Origin: Diphasiastrum complanatum | Lineage: Eukaryota > Streptophyta > Lycopodiopsida > Lycopodiales > Lycopodiaceae | DNA length: 64,000 bases | NCBI GenBank assembly: GCA_029204225.1 | Contig: CM055114.1 | Coordinates: forward strand, 11,035,634-11,099,633 | Direction of reading: 5' to 3' | In this document: positions 44,889-56,871 of the stretch, piece by piece | How the letters are laid out: the number at the start of each line of letters is the position of its first letter | How positions within the stretch are numbered: position 1 is the stretch's first letter | The notes under the pieces: model-generated | Told to the model about the DNA's origin: nothing | The model's database searches: none | The model's input: the letters and a program-made list of their open reading frames with translations, nothing else | Position numbers and translations under genes: made by a program

Positions 44889-46545
44889 TCAGAAGTCTGT
44901 GTCTGCAAGCATCTCTGAACAGCTGAAACAACTCATGCGCAAGTCTTCAAAGCTGATTGCACCTCTGACAAGAGCCAAAAGAAGTCGCATATAGAACCTC
45001 TCCCCTTTGGAGGGGTGTTCAAAATACATGCGACCAATGGCAAGAGTTTTCTGCATATTGATTTGACGGGTCCACCGATGCATTCTCTTGTTGTACGAAT
45101 ACTGCCAGGACAAGTCTTGGTATAGCAACTCTCAAGCCTCCAAATCACCACTTCTATTCAGCTCAAAGAATGCTGTCAAATAGGTACTAAATGTCCCTCT
45201 ACGACCTACTCTAAATCCACTCCCTCGTTGAAGTACACCAATTCCTATCCAAGGAGTTGAACTCCAAGTCGGGTCAACACGGGCTTATGAGCACCCATAG
45301 AAAGCCCCAAAAACCGCAAACATGACTCACAGGTTGAGAAGTATCTCATCTCAAAGAATGTTGTCAAAGTGGTACATGAACATCCCTCTACGACCTACTC
45401 TATATCCACTCTCTTGTTGAAGTACACCAATTATCCAGGGAGATGAACTCCAAGTTGGGTCAGCACGGGCTTATGAGCACCCATAGAAAGCCCCAAAAAC
45501 CTCAAATATGACTCACTAGTTGAGAAGTATCGAGCATTAAGATATTGCTCTATCTCATCCACCCGTTCTGATGGCTAACCACTATCCTTTACACCATCCA
45601 TCGTAATCATATCAGGTCCCTTGTACACATACTTGTACAAATAATTCACACTACGTATATCTACACATACCTCCACATTCAAGTGGCACTGAAAATGTAG
45701 TGTGAGCCACTTGTTATATGGTTCGACCTACCTGTTATCTAACTCTACTTCATGTGAATGTACCGTCACTCTGTTGTCCCTCCGCCTATATGAAAATACC
45801 CCTTCACCATCGATGTTTCATCAATGAAATTCTTTGGGTAGTTCTGTGAGCATTTTCCATTCTTTATGCACTGGGCATATGGAAAAGATGTTTCATATGG
45901 ACCATGCATCATAGATCTTGTCACTATCTCACACAACTCCAGATTTTCCTCCCTCACAAGAATCTCTTCACACACAATACGATTATAGTCTCCAACGGTG
46001 ATGGGTTTGCTCCACGACATGCAGCCTCTCATTAATGCATCCAAAAATACCATCGTTCTTTAGGAGGTCGATCACATGCTGAAGCTTCATACTCTCATAC
46101 ATGCACATGTGGAATTCCATGATACCACCCATCGGTACCAAATGGAAATAGCAGTACAAAATGCAATGTATCATATGACAAATGATGTTGTGTGATGAAC
46201 TACATTATGATGGTAGACATTCTGTCACTCGGGGTCTCGTCTAAAGACATAAGCACAGCAATCTCATTGCTCATGCGGGCATTGAATTGCCTGCTCACTC
46301 TGCTCTGCAAACAAGATGATACTATGCAGAGACAAATATCCTTTGTGACATTCTCCAACATGATCCATGCAACATTCTTAAAACATTACGCAAATGGACT
46401 CACATCCATCATTATGCTCTGGAAGACAGAGAGAACATCACACCTAAGCTCGGGATTCAAAGATCCACCTACGAATCATTGTGAGAAATTGCCAAAAATT
46501 GGCAAATCTAGCTTGATAAAAAACCATGTAAAATGTACATAAGTG
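44889..46545 (-). mobile_element. Helitron Rep/helicase N-terminal remnant
   Basis: Minus strand, from 46545 down. The sequence reads LSYDTLHFVLLFPFGTDGW, as in the Helitron_like_N start. It continues with DYNRIVCEEI, MMHGPY, CIKNGKCSQNYPKNF, YRRRDN, the LDNR-VEPYNKWL segment and NVEVCVDIRSVNYLYKYVYKGPD. Later come WRLLGF- or LGLSMG-like pieces, then RMYFEHPSKGERFYMRLLLALVRGAISFEDLR near 44960. These are the region before the Rep HUH box and the block before the helicase. A segment of about 180 bp is duplicated in tandem (45240-45340 with 45415-45520). Stops are frequent, the helicase is absent, and no Helitron ends were found. Confidence 0.8.
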
Positions 46546-47094
46546 GGTCCCACACATGTGAGGCTGTGGAGCCACATGTGAAACCTATCCTAGTGTAGAT
46601 TAGATCAAGTATAAAGAGTAGGTTAAGTCAATTTGGTAGTGATTCCTACTTTATAGGATCTAATTCCTATATTTGTTGTGGAGATTGACCTACTAGCCAC
46701 CTACTTGGCATGACTCTAGGAATGAGACTAGGTTGGCAAATTAGGACAAGAAAGTCAAGTCAATTTCCTTATTACATGCTGAAAATTCACCTAGCTTTAC
46801 AAACGAAGAGACCTTTGTATGTAGGAGACTCTCCATAGTGAATACTTAGAATATTGGCAATCTCAAACTACTCCACACTGCGTATTATGTTTTTATGATC
46901 CAAATGCAACCAAAGTGTTAGTACTTCAATTCTCCATTTTCAGGCATACTACAACCTATGGTTCACACGTCTACAACATACTCAATATGGAGAGTGAGGC
47001 TGGAGTCACTCTTAGTGCTCAAAGATGGCTTAGGACATAAATTCTCCAATTTGGTTCAAAGTTTTTCCATCCAAGACACTTTGCCATGAAGTGA
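46546..47094. other. Unassigned interval
   Basis: Between the Helitron remnant and a plus-strand copia gag. No primer binding site or LTR is visible, and no gene. Confidence 0.4.
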
Positions 47095-47885
47095 TAAGCT
47101 CCATAGTGTGCTAGTGGATGAAGAGTGTAGGATGCTCCATGCAAAATCTAGGATGAGCTCCTTATCATTCAAGATGGAGATGAGAAGGAAAATTTCTCAT
47201 TCAAAGGCAAGAAGAAGACCAAGGGATCTAAAAGGATCAAGCAAAGGAGGCCAAGGAGGAGGATCAAGCATCAAGTTCAATGGCAAAGGACAAGTCGAAG
47301 CAAAAATGCTTCTTTTGTGGAAAGAAGGGGCATTTTGCATTTGAATTCTACAAGAGGCAAAGAGCACAAGAGAAGGAGGACAAAGAAAGAAACCTTGCAA
47401 GAGGAGTATTAAATAGATCTATTCTTGATGGCATCTAGATCCTCACCAACAAGCAATGGCAATTCAAGAGACACTTGGTGGATTGATAGTGCTAGCTCTA
47501 GCATGACTTGTGAAAGGGACTTTTTCTCAACTTTACACTCATTAAATAATGCTAAAAAGTTTTTCTTTACTGCAAGTGATGAAGAGTGTAGGATAGATGG
47601 TGTTGGTACCATCTCTATGTGTCTAGAATCTTCAAATAGTATGGATCTAGAAAATGTTCTTTTTGTACCATAAATCACCAAGAATATGCTAAGTGTTGGT
47701 CAGCTTTTGGGTTGTGGTTTGGATGTCCACTTTAAGCATGGAGTTTGTTCCATTTTGAGGAATGATGTTTGCATTGCAAAGGGATTTAAACATGGAAGAT
47801 TGTTTAAATTGGAAGCTAATATTTCTTTTGAGGATGTGAACTTGGCAAAGGAGGAGATCACTCGGGTGGAGATCTTGTCAAAGTG
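47095..47885 (+). pseudogene. Ty1/copia gag-protease fragment (family A-like)
   Basis: Plus strand. A Gag segment (LVDEECRMLHAKSRMSSLSF) leads through a basic stretch to a zinc-knuckle remnant near 47310 (CFFCGKKGHFAFEFY-like, in a shifted frame). The protease follows, with DTWWIDSASSSMTCERDFFSTL at about 47470; the active site reads DSAS instead of DSGAS. The LENVLFVP and MLSVGQLLGCGLDVHF segments lead toward GAG-pre-integrase. It stops at about 47885. It is closest to family A at 14.5-15.4 kb but diverged. Confidence 0.75.
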
Positions 47886-48630
47886 TGATCTCCACTAGAA
47901 TTGAGGAGGAGCATCAAAGAGAGGAAGATCTTGAGGATCAGCCTCAAAACATGAGAGTTCCAAGGAGGTCCTCAATGAAAAAGGCCGAGTTATCAAATTG
48001 CATGCAATTTTTCCATTCAATTGTGCATCTTGCAAGGGTGAAAAGCATTGGAAATGCTACTATATTTGATTTGTTCATAGATAGTGTTGATAGACATAAA
48101 GTGACTTGTTTCTTATCCTTAAGAATGATGATTTTTAGTACTCTATGTAGATATGAGAATACAATGAAGTTGAATGCTTTTCAATCTACATTTGTTGTTG
48201 ATAAAGCGATTTCATTAGATAACTATTTTTGTAATAGCTTGAATAGTGTTATAAAAAATGAAACATCATTTGTTTTGAAAATCTTTGTGTCTGTATGCTT
48301 TGTGATTGATCACTCCAATGTAAGGACAAAAGGTTATCCTACTTCAATGATAGGAATAATGGTAGTGTTTTGCTCTTCAAGTAGAGCTTGTAGAATTTAC
48401 ATGTTGTCTACCAAAGAAGTTTGCAATGGTGGAAATGTGATATTTCAAGAGTGGAAAATTTTTAAACTTGAAGAAGCACCTTTGGATCAACACCTTACTC
48501 AAATCATTGATGGTTTGGAGTCAAGTCAAGTGGAGGAGCAAGCTCAAGGCCCGAGAACTCCAACAAAAACCTTGATTAACAAGATGGAGCTATCAAGGAT
48601 CAATCATATGGATCAAACTACATTCGATTA
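47886..48630 (+). pseudogene. Long open frame joined to copia sequence; linker-like start
   Basis: An open frame of 248 codons (47885-48631). The first 40 residues (EEEHQREEDLEDQPQNMRVPRRSSMKKAELS) resemble the copia integrase-RT linker tail at 13220-13360. The last 50 (LDQHLTQIIDGLESSQVEEQAQGPRTPTKTL) are acidic and Gln-rich in the same style. The centre (residues about 50-190) contains VARVKSIGNATIFDLFIDSVDRHKVT-like sequence, may derive from integrase, and is not recognised with confidence. Integrase core and RT are missing. Confidence 0.4.
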
Positions 48631-48639
48631 GTGAGTGCG

Positions 48640-51600
48640 TACATGATGTGGAGCTGGTGCACAATGCATTGTGCGGCATTGCAGAACCTATCAGATGTTT
48701 GTGAGCAAAATAGCATCAAGAAAAAGATTGCCAACCTTTGACGAGCTCACAAGAATCTTGATGCAAGAAGAGCAACGACGAGAAATGGTGAAAGCTAGAC
48801 ATCAAAATACTGACGATCAGACACTTGCGACACGCCAAAAACAAGGCAAGGGCAAGGGCAAGGGCAAGAAGAAGTCTAAGTAGCAATTTGCAAGTCTCAG
48901 GAGGACGAGGGATCTTCCAGTAAGACCAAGAAGAAAGACAAGTACTTCCATTGTGGTAAAAAGGGCCATTGGAAGAGTGGATGTCACAAATTCCTGGCGG
49001 AACAAGACAAGGGGAAACCAAAACAAGCAAGTAACCTTGTCGATGAGGGTGAGATTGAAGACTCGAGCGTCTTCATATCTGCATTGTCATTCAATTAAGA
49101 TGATCAAGCATGATATATTGACTTGGGAGCCACAAGACACATGACATGTAACAAGAATTGGTTCAGTAGTTTGAAGGTGTTGGATAATGGAACATCTGTT
49201 TCACAAGCAAATGGTGAGGTGTGCAAGATCAAGGGGATAGGCACCGATTTAATCCAACTACCTGATGGCAAAAGCAGGATGATCAGGGAGGCACTTTACG
49301 TACCAGGTTTGAAGAAAAATCTACTTTCTGTTGGAGTCATTATTGATCAAAAGCTAAAAGTAGAATTCGCCCATGATTGTTGTTTTGTGAAGGATGTGAA
49401 CCAAAAGTTCAAAGTTATTGTGGATGGAGTAAAAGAGCCCAATATAGAATTGTACAGGTTTAATGCTACAATTAAGAGGCAACACGAGCTTGTATCGTCC
49501 ATTCCATTGCAAACTGAGTTGTGGCATAAGAGGCTTGGTCACTTGAACTTGGGAAGCCTCAGTTTGATGAGAAAATCGGAGATGGTAACATGATTGCCTA
49601 CCATAGAAGATCACTTGAATACTCCTTATCTCAATGGTGTAGCTGAGCGCAAGAATTGTACGATTGTAGAAAGTGCCAGATCTATGCTAGCTGAGATGAA
49701 ACTACCAAAAGATTTTTGGTCAAAAGCATGTAGCACGGTAGTCTATCTTCAAAATAGAAGTCCTACCATTGCCATACCAAAGATAACACCTAAGGAAGCA
49801 TTCACGAAGAAGAAGCCAAAGGTGAACCACTTGTGAATCTTTGGATGTAAGGCCTTTGTACTCATTCCTAAGGAAGAGAGACATAAACTTGATGTAAAAG
49901 CTATCAAGTGCATATTCCTAGAATATGATGATCGTGTGAAGGACTATAGATGTTTTGATCCAGTGGAAAACAAAATCCATATAAGTCGTGATGTTATCTT
50001 TGATGAATCCAAGATGTATGAAGACGAGGATGCTGAGAAGATAGACACATCCACTGGGAAAGATGGTATAGTGAGGATACCACATGATGATGATCCATTC
50101 ATTGACCTTCCGAGTGATGAACATGAGGATACATCTCAAGATACTACTACTCAACCTCAAGAGATAGGTTGGAGAGATAGGGACAAACCTTTTGGTGCAA
50201 GAAGGATTGAAGTTGCAGGTGACAAACGCAAGGAAAAGGATGTACCGTGGGATACATTCTCACCAGGAAGCCAATCGCCTGACAGGAAGCTCCCTAAGTG
50301 GTTTGAGAGATTGTTGGAGAGCCATGACATGGATGACTTTCCAGGATCATCTAGCCAGGGAGAGCTACGAAGATCAACAAGAGAGAAGACACAACTTGAA
50401 AGGTATGAAGCAAATTATGCTCTCTTATCTAGCATTATTCCATGAACCTTCAACTTATGGTGAAGCGAAGGATGATGACATTTGGGTCAAGGCCATAGGA
50501 GAGGAGATGTCATCAATTGCTAAGCATAGCACATGGGACTTAGTAGAACCACTAGTTGGCAAGAAACCCATTGGTTGCAAATGGGTATACAGGACTAAGT
50601 ACCATGCAGATGGAAGTATAGCAAAGCACAAGGCAAGATTGGTGATCAAAGGGTATGCACAAAGTAAAGGCATCGACTATGAGGAGACCTTTGCACCAGT
50701 ATGTCAGTGGAATACTCTACGTCTACTTGTTGCTTTAGCTTCACATTTGGTTCGCGTTTGCATCAGATGGATGTGAAATCTGTTTTTCTAAATGGTGAGC
50801 TAGAAGAAGAGGTGTTCATGGATCAACCTGAAGGCTTTTTAGCGAAGGGACAAGAAAATAAAGTATGTCACTTGAAGAAAGCGCTTTATGGTCTTAAACA
50901 GGCACCACGTGTGTGGTATAGCAGGATTGATACCTACTTTTGTTCAAAGGGGATGGTGAGAACACATTCTGATCCAAATCTATATGTCTTATGCTTTGAT
51001 GGTATGGTTGCTTTGATTGCTCTTTATGTTGATGACTTGATTATTATGGGAAATAATCAAGAGATGATAGACATGATCAAGAAAGACCTCATGGAACAAT
51101 TCAAGATGACAGATCTCAGCCTGATGCATTATTGCCATGGAGTAGAGGTGTGGTAAAAAGGACACGAAGTGGGTTTAACACAAGTAAAATATGTCAAAGA
51201 GTTGTTGCACAAGTTTAGGTTGCAGGATTGCAAACCAATGAATACTCCTATTGAACTAGGTAAAAAGCTTTCTAATCTTGATGAGTCATAGTCATTTGAT
51301 GCTACGATGTATAGGCAGTTAGTAGGGAGCTTGATTTACCTTGCCACGACTAAATCAAATATATGCTATGCTATTGGCATTGTAAGTCAGTTTACGGCAG
51401 CACCTACAGAAATGCATTGGAAGGCAGCTAAACGCATTTTGCGTTATGTGAAAGGCACTTCAGATTATGGCTTGATTTATAGAAAGCATGATGGTTTACC
51501 TGAGTTGTGTGGCTATGTGGATGCGGATTGGGGAGGTGACTATGATGATCGTAGATCCACCACAGGGTATGTATTCTAGTTTTGTGGTAGTTGCTTTTCA

Positions 51601-51975
51601 TGGTCTAGTAAGAAGCAAAGTGCAATTGCTCTATCCACCACAGAAGCAGAGTATAAGGCAATGTGTAGTGCAGCACAGGAAGCTATATGGTTGAGACAAA
51701 TCTTGGAAGAAGTTGGCATGAAGCAGAAAAATCCCACGACACTACATAGCGACAGTCATAGTGGCATTCAGCTAGCAAAGAATCCAGTGTTCCATGCGAG
51801 AACCAAACACATTGAGATTCAGTATCACTTTATACGTGAGAGGCTACTGAGTTGTGAAATTCATGTTGTTCATTGTAGTACGGAAGAATAACTAGCTGAT
51901 ATTTTCACTAAGCCACTTGTTGGAGAAAAGTTTGATAAGTTTAGATCAAAGCTTTCTGTACTTAAAGTTTGTTGA
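48640..51975 (+). pseudogene. Ty1/copia element body (family D): gag end, protease, integrase, RT, RNase H
   Basis: Plus strand, and the most complete pol in the window. Gag C-terminus is Lys-rich, with zinc knuckle HCGKKGHWKSGCH near 48950. The protease region reads YIDLGATRHMTCN (LGA for SGA) near 49110. GAG-pre-integrase (LWHKRLGHLNLGSL) follows at about 49520. The integrase core is deleted between LPTIEDHL and NTPYLNGVAERKN near 49615, so both catalytic Asp residues are gone. The integrase C-terminus and linker run to 50445. RT spans about 50450-51280, with DVKSVFLNGELEEEVFM and the active box YVDDLIIMG at 51030. RNase H has DADWGGDYDDRRSTTGYVF and SSKKQSAIALSTTEAEYKAM near 51620, ending ADIFTKPLVGEKF. 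There are at least seven stops. Confidence 0.9.
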
Positions 51976-52031
51976 CTTTAAAGCTATGTATATGACTGTA
52001 TAAAAAGTAGACTCTACTTTAAGGGAGAGAG

Positions 52032-52300
52032 TTAGAATTAAAGTAGAATCACTGTGCTACTGTATTGTGGGTCCTATCAGTTGATAAGGATCAGTTGGCC
52101 TCGCCACGAGGCAAGTCGATGGGACACGCATCCCGCCAATGGCAACCTGGGTCATGCATGGGTTGCCTGAATGAACAACTATATGTATAGTGTAATTTCA
52201 TTTTGAGAAATATAGTTGCTATGTGAGCTTGCTGTGGAGAGAGTTTTATGTCTGTGTTACTGTGTAGCATGATCTGTGTTCCTGTTTGAAGCAAATTCTA
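52032..52300 (+). repeat. 3' LTR of copia family D
   Basis: It starts after the purine run AAGGGAGAGAG (52021-52031) with TTAGAATTAAAGTAGAATC, about 60 bp past the pol stop. The first 95 bp match the LTR fragment at 38192. The end near 52300 is uncertain, and the 5' LTR was not found. Confidence 0.65.
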
Positions 52301-52960
52301 AGTCAATGCACATGTTATACAATGCACAACTCCTCCCAAGGACACCCATCCAGCTTGTTTGTGCCTTTGAAAATATTTCAGAATATAATATGGATTGAAT
52401 GCTTTCAACACACAAATGTCATGCTTGATAATATTGTAGATACCAGCACCCACAATGAGAGCTAGCCAAAGGAGTACTATCATTGCCAATCAGTCGCAGG
52501 TTTGCAGGGCATTTTCTAGCCCGTCAGGAGGTGATTTTCTAGCCATTTAGTACATCTCCATCGCTGGTTAGGCGGGTCCTCTTAACCCTGTGGATCATAT
52601 GTCAAGAAACACCTTTTTTAGGTTGAAAACATGGGTACACAAACAGATCGTCTTTCGACTCTGCATATCAACTTTTGACACAAGCACATATCAATTATCT
52701 CAATATAGTCTCAGAAGGCAGTAAATACTATTTTCAACATAATAGCCTTAACCTTGATCCCCTCCACAGCTGATAATACTGCAGCAAGCCACAAGGCAAG
52801 AATAAAATGAGATTTTAATGTCTGGTATTGAGCCATCTAGCTCAGCTCAGTGTATAAAGCTCTTATGTTGCTTAAATAGGGATAATCATTTGAATATGGA
52901 TTTCATATCTAAAATCTTCTTTGTGTTAATATTATGAGGCTAATCATATTTTTGTATTCT
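52301..52960. other. Unassigned interval
   Basis: No coding family, repeat pair or RNA gene seen. It precedes an apparent 3' splice site (CTTATAG) near 52968. Confidence 0.4.
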
Positions 52961-52964
52961 CTTA

Positions 52965-54150
52965 TAGGTGCTGAAAGAAGACCATAACATTCTCTCATGG
53001 ATATTTAATAAAACATCATATCCTGCCACCATAAAAAATCACATGGAGGGAGTTCCACTCAATATTCCTGGAATTGGCACTTTCAACATTGAATGACATT
53101 TAGCAGGAGATCTGAAGACATTAAAATGTATGTTCAATGTATCTCATGGCGCTAACTCTAAACACCCTTGTTTGTACTGCATGAAAACAGCAAAAGACAT
53201 GACAAGGAGTACAGGAATATCAAGAGATCGAGAAGATCCAAATTGGAAACCTGTACTATCGATTCCTCTACGAAATGTTCATATCTGTACATTGCATGCG
53301 GAGGTGTGTATTATAGAAAAAATAATATATCTTCACATCTTGTTTGCATGGAATTCTGACCAGAGGCATCTACAAAGGAAGCTATTTCCAGATTAGAGGA
53401 TGTGTTGTCCAAAACAGGCTTACTTAAAGGCCACGTTAAAATAAAAAAAGATGACAAGTTATAAGGTAAAATAGGAAATATTTCATGCAAGCCGAGCATT
53501 GGAGGATCTAAAGCTCGAAGATTTTTATCAAATTATTCTGGCAAACAATCTAAGGTTCAATACACGGTTTGGAAAGAAATTACTGCAGCAACTCAAGATT
53601 TCAAATAAGAAGGTTCTATTCGTATACACAAAGTAGGAGTTTGGAAAAAGTTAGACAACATGGTAAAATACTTGAGAAAAGATAAATTTTCAAATACTGA
53701 TGCTCAAATGATACAGAAAACAACCAATGAATTTGTGGATGCAGTTCATAGTGCATGGGGTGTTAATCATATAACATATTATATGGTAAGATTTTGATTT
53801 TACGCTACGATAGACAAATATGTGCAACTAAATTAGATACTTTTGGTACTGATTTAGATTATGTTTCTATGACATGCAGCACATATTACAACATCATTCG
53901 ACATTCTTTGCAAGAAATTGTGGAAGTCTTAGCATATGGTCATCGCAAGGAATGAAAAAATCTCATTGGCAAGCAAGAGCGGCATTTCATAAAAGTACAC
54001 AACATGGCGGGACTGGCACAAAAAACAGCTATATAATGCAACTTTTCCAATGGTTTTATAGAAGAGTCCAAATTCGTCATCATACAAAATCGACGGATTA
54101 TAAAAAATTTCAAAAAGCATGCAAATTTATACAAGACAGTAGGCTATAGA
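52965..54150 (+). pseudogene. Spliced transposon-type gene with CxxC motif, degenerate
   Basis: Plus-strand exon-like stretches. The first follows an acceptor at about 52968 and reads LKEDHNILSWIF ... AGDLKTLKCMFNVSHGANSKHPCLYC, then a stretch near 53260 with VHICTLHAEV. The second spans about 53600-53790 (IHKVGVWKKLDNMVKYLRK, FVDAVHSAWGVNHITYYM) and ends at a GTAAGA donor. The third follows ACATGCAG at 53879 and reads HILQHHSTFFARNCGSLSIWSSQGMKKSHWQARAAFHKSTQHGG. From memory, GANS.PC.YC and GM-KSH..A...-TQHGG occur together in widespread but unnamed proteins of animals and plants that behave like transposon ORFs. Frameshifts and stops are frequent. Confidence 0.5.
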
Positions 54151-54487
54151 TCCTCCAAGAAAATGAGACAATGCCTTGATTGCCATAATCATAGTTTCAC
54201 CATGTTGATGAAACTTTGAATGAGCAACACTTATCTCATTATTCTTGAAGAACTTTAGATAGTGCCCGAGTGCATGATCTCTTGAAAATTCTCCCGCAGA
54301 AGATCTTTGCCCTCCTCGACAAATTACGAAGTCATCAAGGAGAATTGTTTCCTGAAATGATAAAAAAACAAAGTAAGCTCCAGTATATAATCTAACATAA
54401 CAAATCTACTAGTACTTGATAAGAGACAAAAACTTACTTATTTGGCTTTGTCTTCTTTGATTATTGTCTCTCCATCAATAATTCCTT

Positions 54488-55033
54488 TCAATGTGAATAT
54501 TGTTGGTGAATAGACAGTTGGCTGTGGAAAACCAAGTTGACTTTGGATTCTAAGAAACTCCTCCTCAGAAGATAGATCATTTCCTCGACAGCCATTTTCA
54601 AGCAATCTTTCCCTAAATAAAACTTATCATTATGTACATCGTCAACACCAGGAAGAAGATCATCAGCATCAAAATCAATTATATCCGAAAATTTATCAAG
54701 CTCTTTGCTCAAAATGCAAAGAGTCTCAGCTTCAGTGAAGTAAAAAAGATCCAATATATCCGATATAAAAAAGGAATTATTATCTATATTATAAGTAGAC
54801 AAAATGATCAAAGATTTATCAGAAGGAGAAAGGGTAGTGGGTGTTCTAGGGCCTATAAAAGTAGCCCTATTTTGAGCAGGATCAAAATCAGAACAATCAT
54901 CTAAATTAACACTTGTATCAATAAAAAAGGTATCTATATCTGCAATCTTTGACTTCTCAGACTTTGTACCACTAGAAGAAGCTGCTTCAGAAGTGGAGGG
55001 CACAAAGTCCAAATCGTCAAAAATATTTAACAA
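54488..55033 (-). CDS. Acidic Ser/Asp-rich ORF beside the H3 partner gene
   Basis: 181 codons open on the minus strand. Rich in Asp and Ser (IFDDLDFVPSTSEAASSSG, SVNLDDCSDFDPAQ, IIDFDADDLLPGVDD), with a hydrophobic helix near the C-terminus. It follows the partner ORF at 55102-55407 on the same strand, with a 70-bp gap, and could be its second exon in another frame. It recalls acidic histone-binding proteins in composition only. No family is recognised. The ORF at 22 kb has a short comparable STSEE stretch after its partner ORF. Confidence 0.4.
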   Translation of the reverse strand: MLNIFDDLDFVPSTSEAASSSGTKSEKSKIADIDTFFIDTSVNLDDCSDFDPAQNRATFIGPRTPTTLSPSDKSLIILSTYNIDNNSFFISDILDLFYFTEAETLCILSKELDKFSDIIDFDADDLLPGVDDVHNDKFYLGKDCLKMAVEEMIYLLRRSFLESKVNLVFHSQLSIHQQYSH

Positions 55034-55101
55034 AAGGAAAAATCCAAAAGCAGACTAAAAATCAACAAATCTACATTTTTTATTATGAATTGGGCACTCA
55101 T

Positions 55102-55407
55102 CTACAACTTGAAATCATTATGTAACTTGGTAAACATTCTGTCAAGCTTAGCTTTATAGATATGCTTGTTGAGTGCTACCAGGTCCTGATAATGAATCGT
55201 GTCTTTATTCTGAGATCTGAATAACGGAGTACTGATCAGGGACTTAAATCTGAGATATATTTCAGAAAATGCCTTCACACCAGGTCCCTCAGTTATAGAA
55301 GGTAGAATAAAAAGAAAAGGAGAAAAAAGAGATTTGAAATAGTCCAACCTATCAGTAATACCAAATTCATTAAAAAAAGAAAGCAAACTGGATTCAAAAT
55401 TAGACAT
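55102..55407 (-). CDS. Divergent partner ORF of H3-like cassette, copy 3
   Basis: Minus-strand frame from ATG 55407 (101 residues) with landmarks FFNEFGITDRLDYF, IYLRFKSLIS, IHYQDLVAL and KLDRMFTKL, aligned end to end with the partner at 22106-22498. Conservation between two copies, with the same position and direction relative to the H3-like ORF, argues that it is a real gene. Function unknown; predicted to be mostly helical. The frame is open. Confidence 0.6.
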   Translation of the reverse strand: MSNFESSLLSFFNEFGITDRLDYFKSLFSPFLFILPSITEGPGVKAFSEIYLRFKSLISTPLFRSQNKDTIHYQDLVALNKHIYKAKLDRMFTKLHNDFKL

Positions 55408-56871
55408 TTTAAACAAAAAGAACAGAACTGAAGTTCCAAATATCGCTCTCAGGCGCAAAGCCTAGGTTAGACAAGCACGTCAAGGCAACGTGCGTTCGAG
55501 AGAGAGATTGGTGCTGGAGTATCGGATTCGAGCGCAAGGACAAAGAGCAGGAAAGAAAAGAGTTATGAAACACGCTTGAATGCGATATCGGAGGATGTAG
55601 TATCGGATCCAGGCACATAATAGTCAACGAGACGTAATGAGAACAAGCAACGCACTTGAAATCGATATCCGGCAAAGCAATCATAAATTTGCGTGAAAAT
55701 CCGAGCCAAAAAAACCTATTTATATAAAAAATTTCACACGTGTGGAGGAGAGGCGAAGGAACACATGTCGATAGGCAATTGGCCAAAGTAAATGCACCGT
55801 ACATTGAATTATTAATCTGACATTTGCCACATGCGACAATGACACGCGTCGATATGGGATTCGGGAATGTGTCTCAGCCCATGTGTCCTCATAATTGGGT
55901 CATCATTTGTCGGTACGGACATTCCACGTGGTCTAATCATCTGACAACACGTGTCTTAGTCGTTTTTTCACACGTGCAAAAATTCATTAAAAGAAGAAAG
56001 TAAAAAAAAAAACTGGATTCAAACCCCAAGTCCGACATGCAAGACAAATCAACGTGTGCTCGAGAGAGATATTTGAAATTGGAGTATCGGATCCAAGCGC
56101 AAGAACAATGAGCAGAAAAGAAAAGGGTAGCGAGACGCGCTTGAATGCGATACCAGACAATGCAGTATCGGATCCAAGCGCATAATATCCAACGTGATGT
56201 AATGAGAGCAAGCGGTGCACTTGAAATCAATACCCAGCAAAGGAATCATGAATTTGCATGAAAATCCGAGCCCAAAAAGACCTATGTATAAAAAAAATTT
56301 CTCACGTGTGGACGAGAGGCGAAGGAATACGTGTCAATTTGTGATTCACCTAATTAAATGCGCCGTAACTAGAATGATTGATCTGATATCTGGCACATGC
56401 CAGAATGACACACGTCGATTAGGGACTCATGCACGTGTCTCAGCCCACGTGGCCTCATAATTGGGTCGTCATTGTCAGTACGGACACTCCACATGGTCTA
56501 ATCTTCTGACAACACGTATCTCGGCCGTCTTTTCACATGTGCAAAAATTTTGTACATATAAGTCCTCAAAATTTTCATTTTTTTTCACAAAATTTTCGCT
56601 TTTAGCTTCCGATATCGCTCTCAAGCGCGCTCTTTCATCGTTCAAGCTTCCGCCCTCTCACAGTGTGCTCGAGTCCAATGCCGTCTACTGTGCAATATCA
56701 CTTTTGAGCGCACATCGCTTATCTGCAAATAATCTTTGTAGATCTTGCGCTCGAAACCGATATTCTATGTTGGTATTGATCTCAAGTGCCCTTTCATCGC
56801 AAATTTTTTTGTTTTGATCCACTTTTGTTTTGTTCAAACTTCTTTTTGTTAATTTTCTTCTTTCGAGGATG
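55408..56871. promoter_or_regulatory. Bidirectional promoter region of H3-like cassette, copy 3
   Basis: 1.46 kb between divergent ATGs. It contains a tandem duplication of about 550 bp (about 55480-55990 with 56037-56560). Each half carries TATCGGATCC.AGCGCA motifs, ACACGTGTG or CACGTGTGG palindromes, and a TATA box toward the partner gene (minus strand, near 55725 and 56285). A TATAAG near 56555 points to the H3-like ORF, followed by T-rich leader and GATATCGCTCTCAAGCGCGC. The leader motif lies downstream of the TATA box in both directions. The 22.5-23.3 kb region has the same organisation without the duplication. Confidence 0.7.

Noticed and set aside
46192-46542. Plus-strand 116-codon frame
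   Set aside because: Antisense to Helitron Rep coding sequence.
55102-55407. Partner ORF as a second core histone (H4 or H2A type)
   Set aside because: No histone-fold consensus can be matched; only its position next to the H3-like ORF suggested it.
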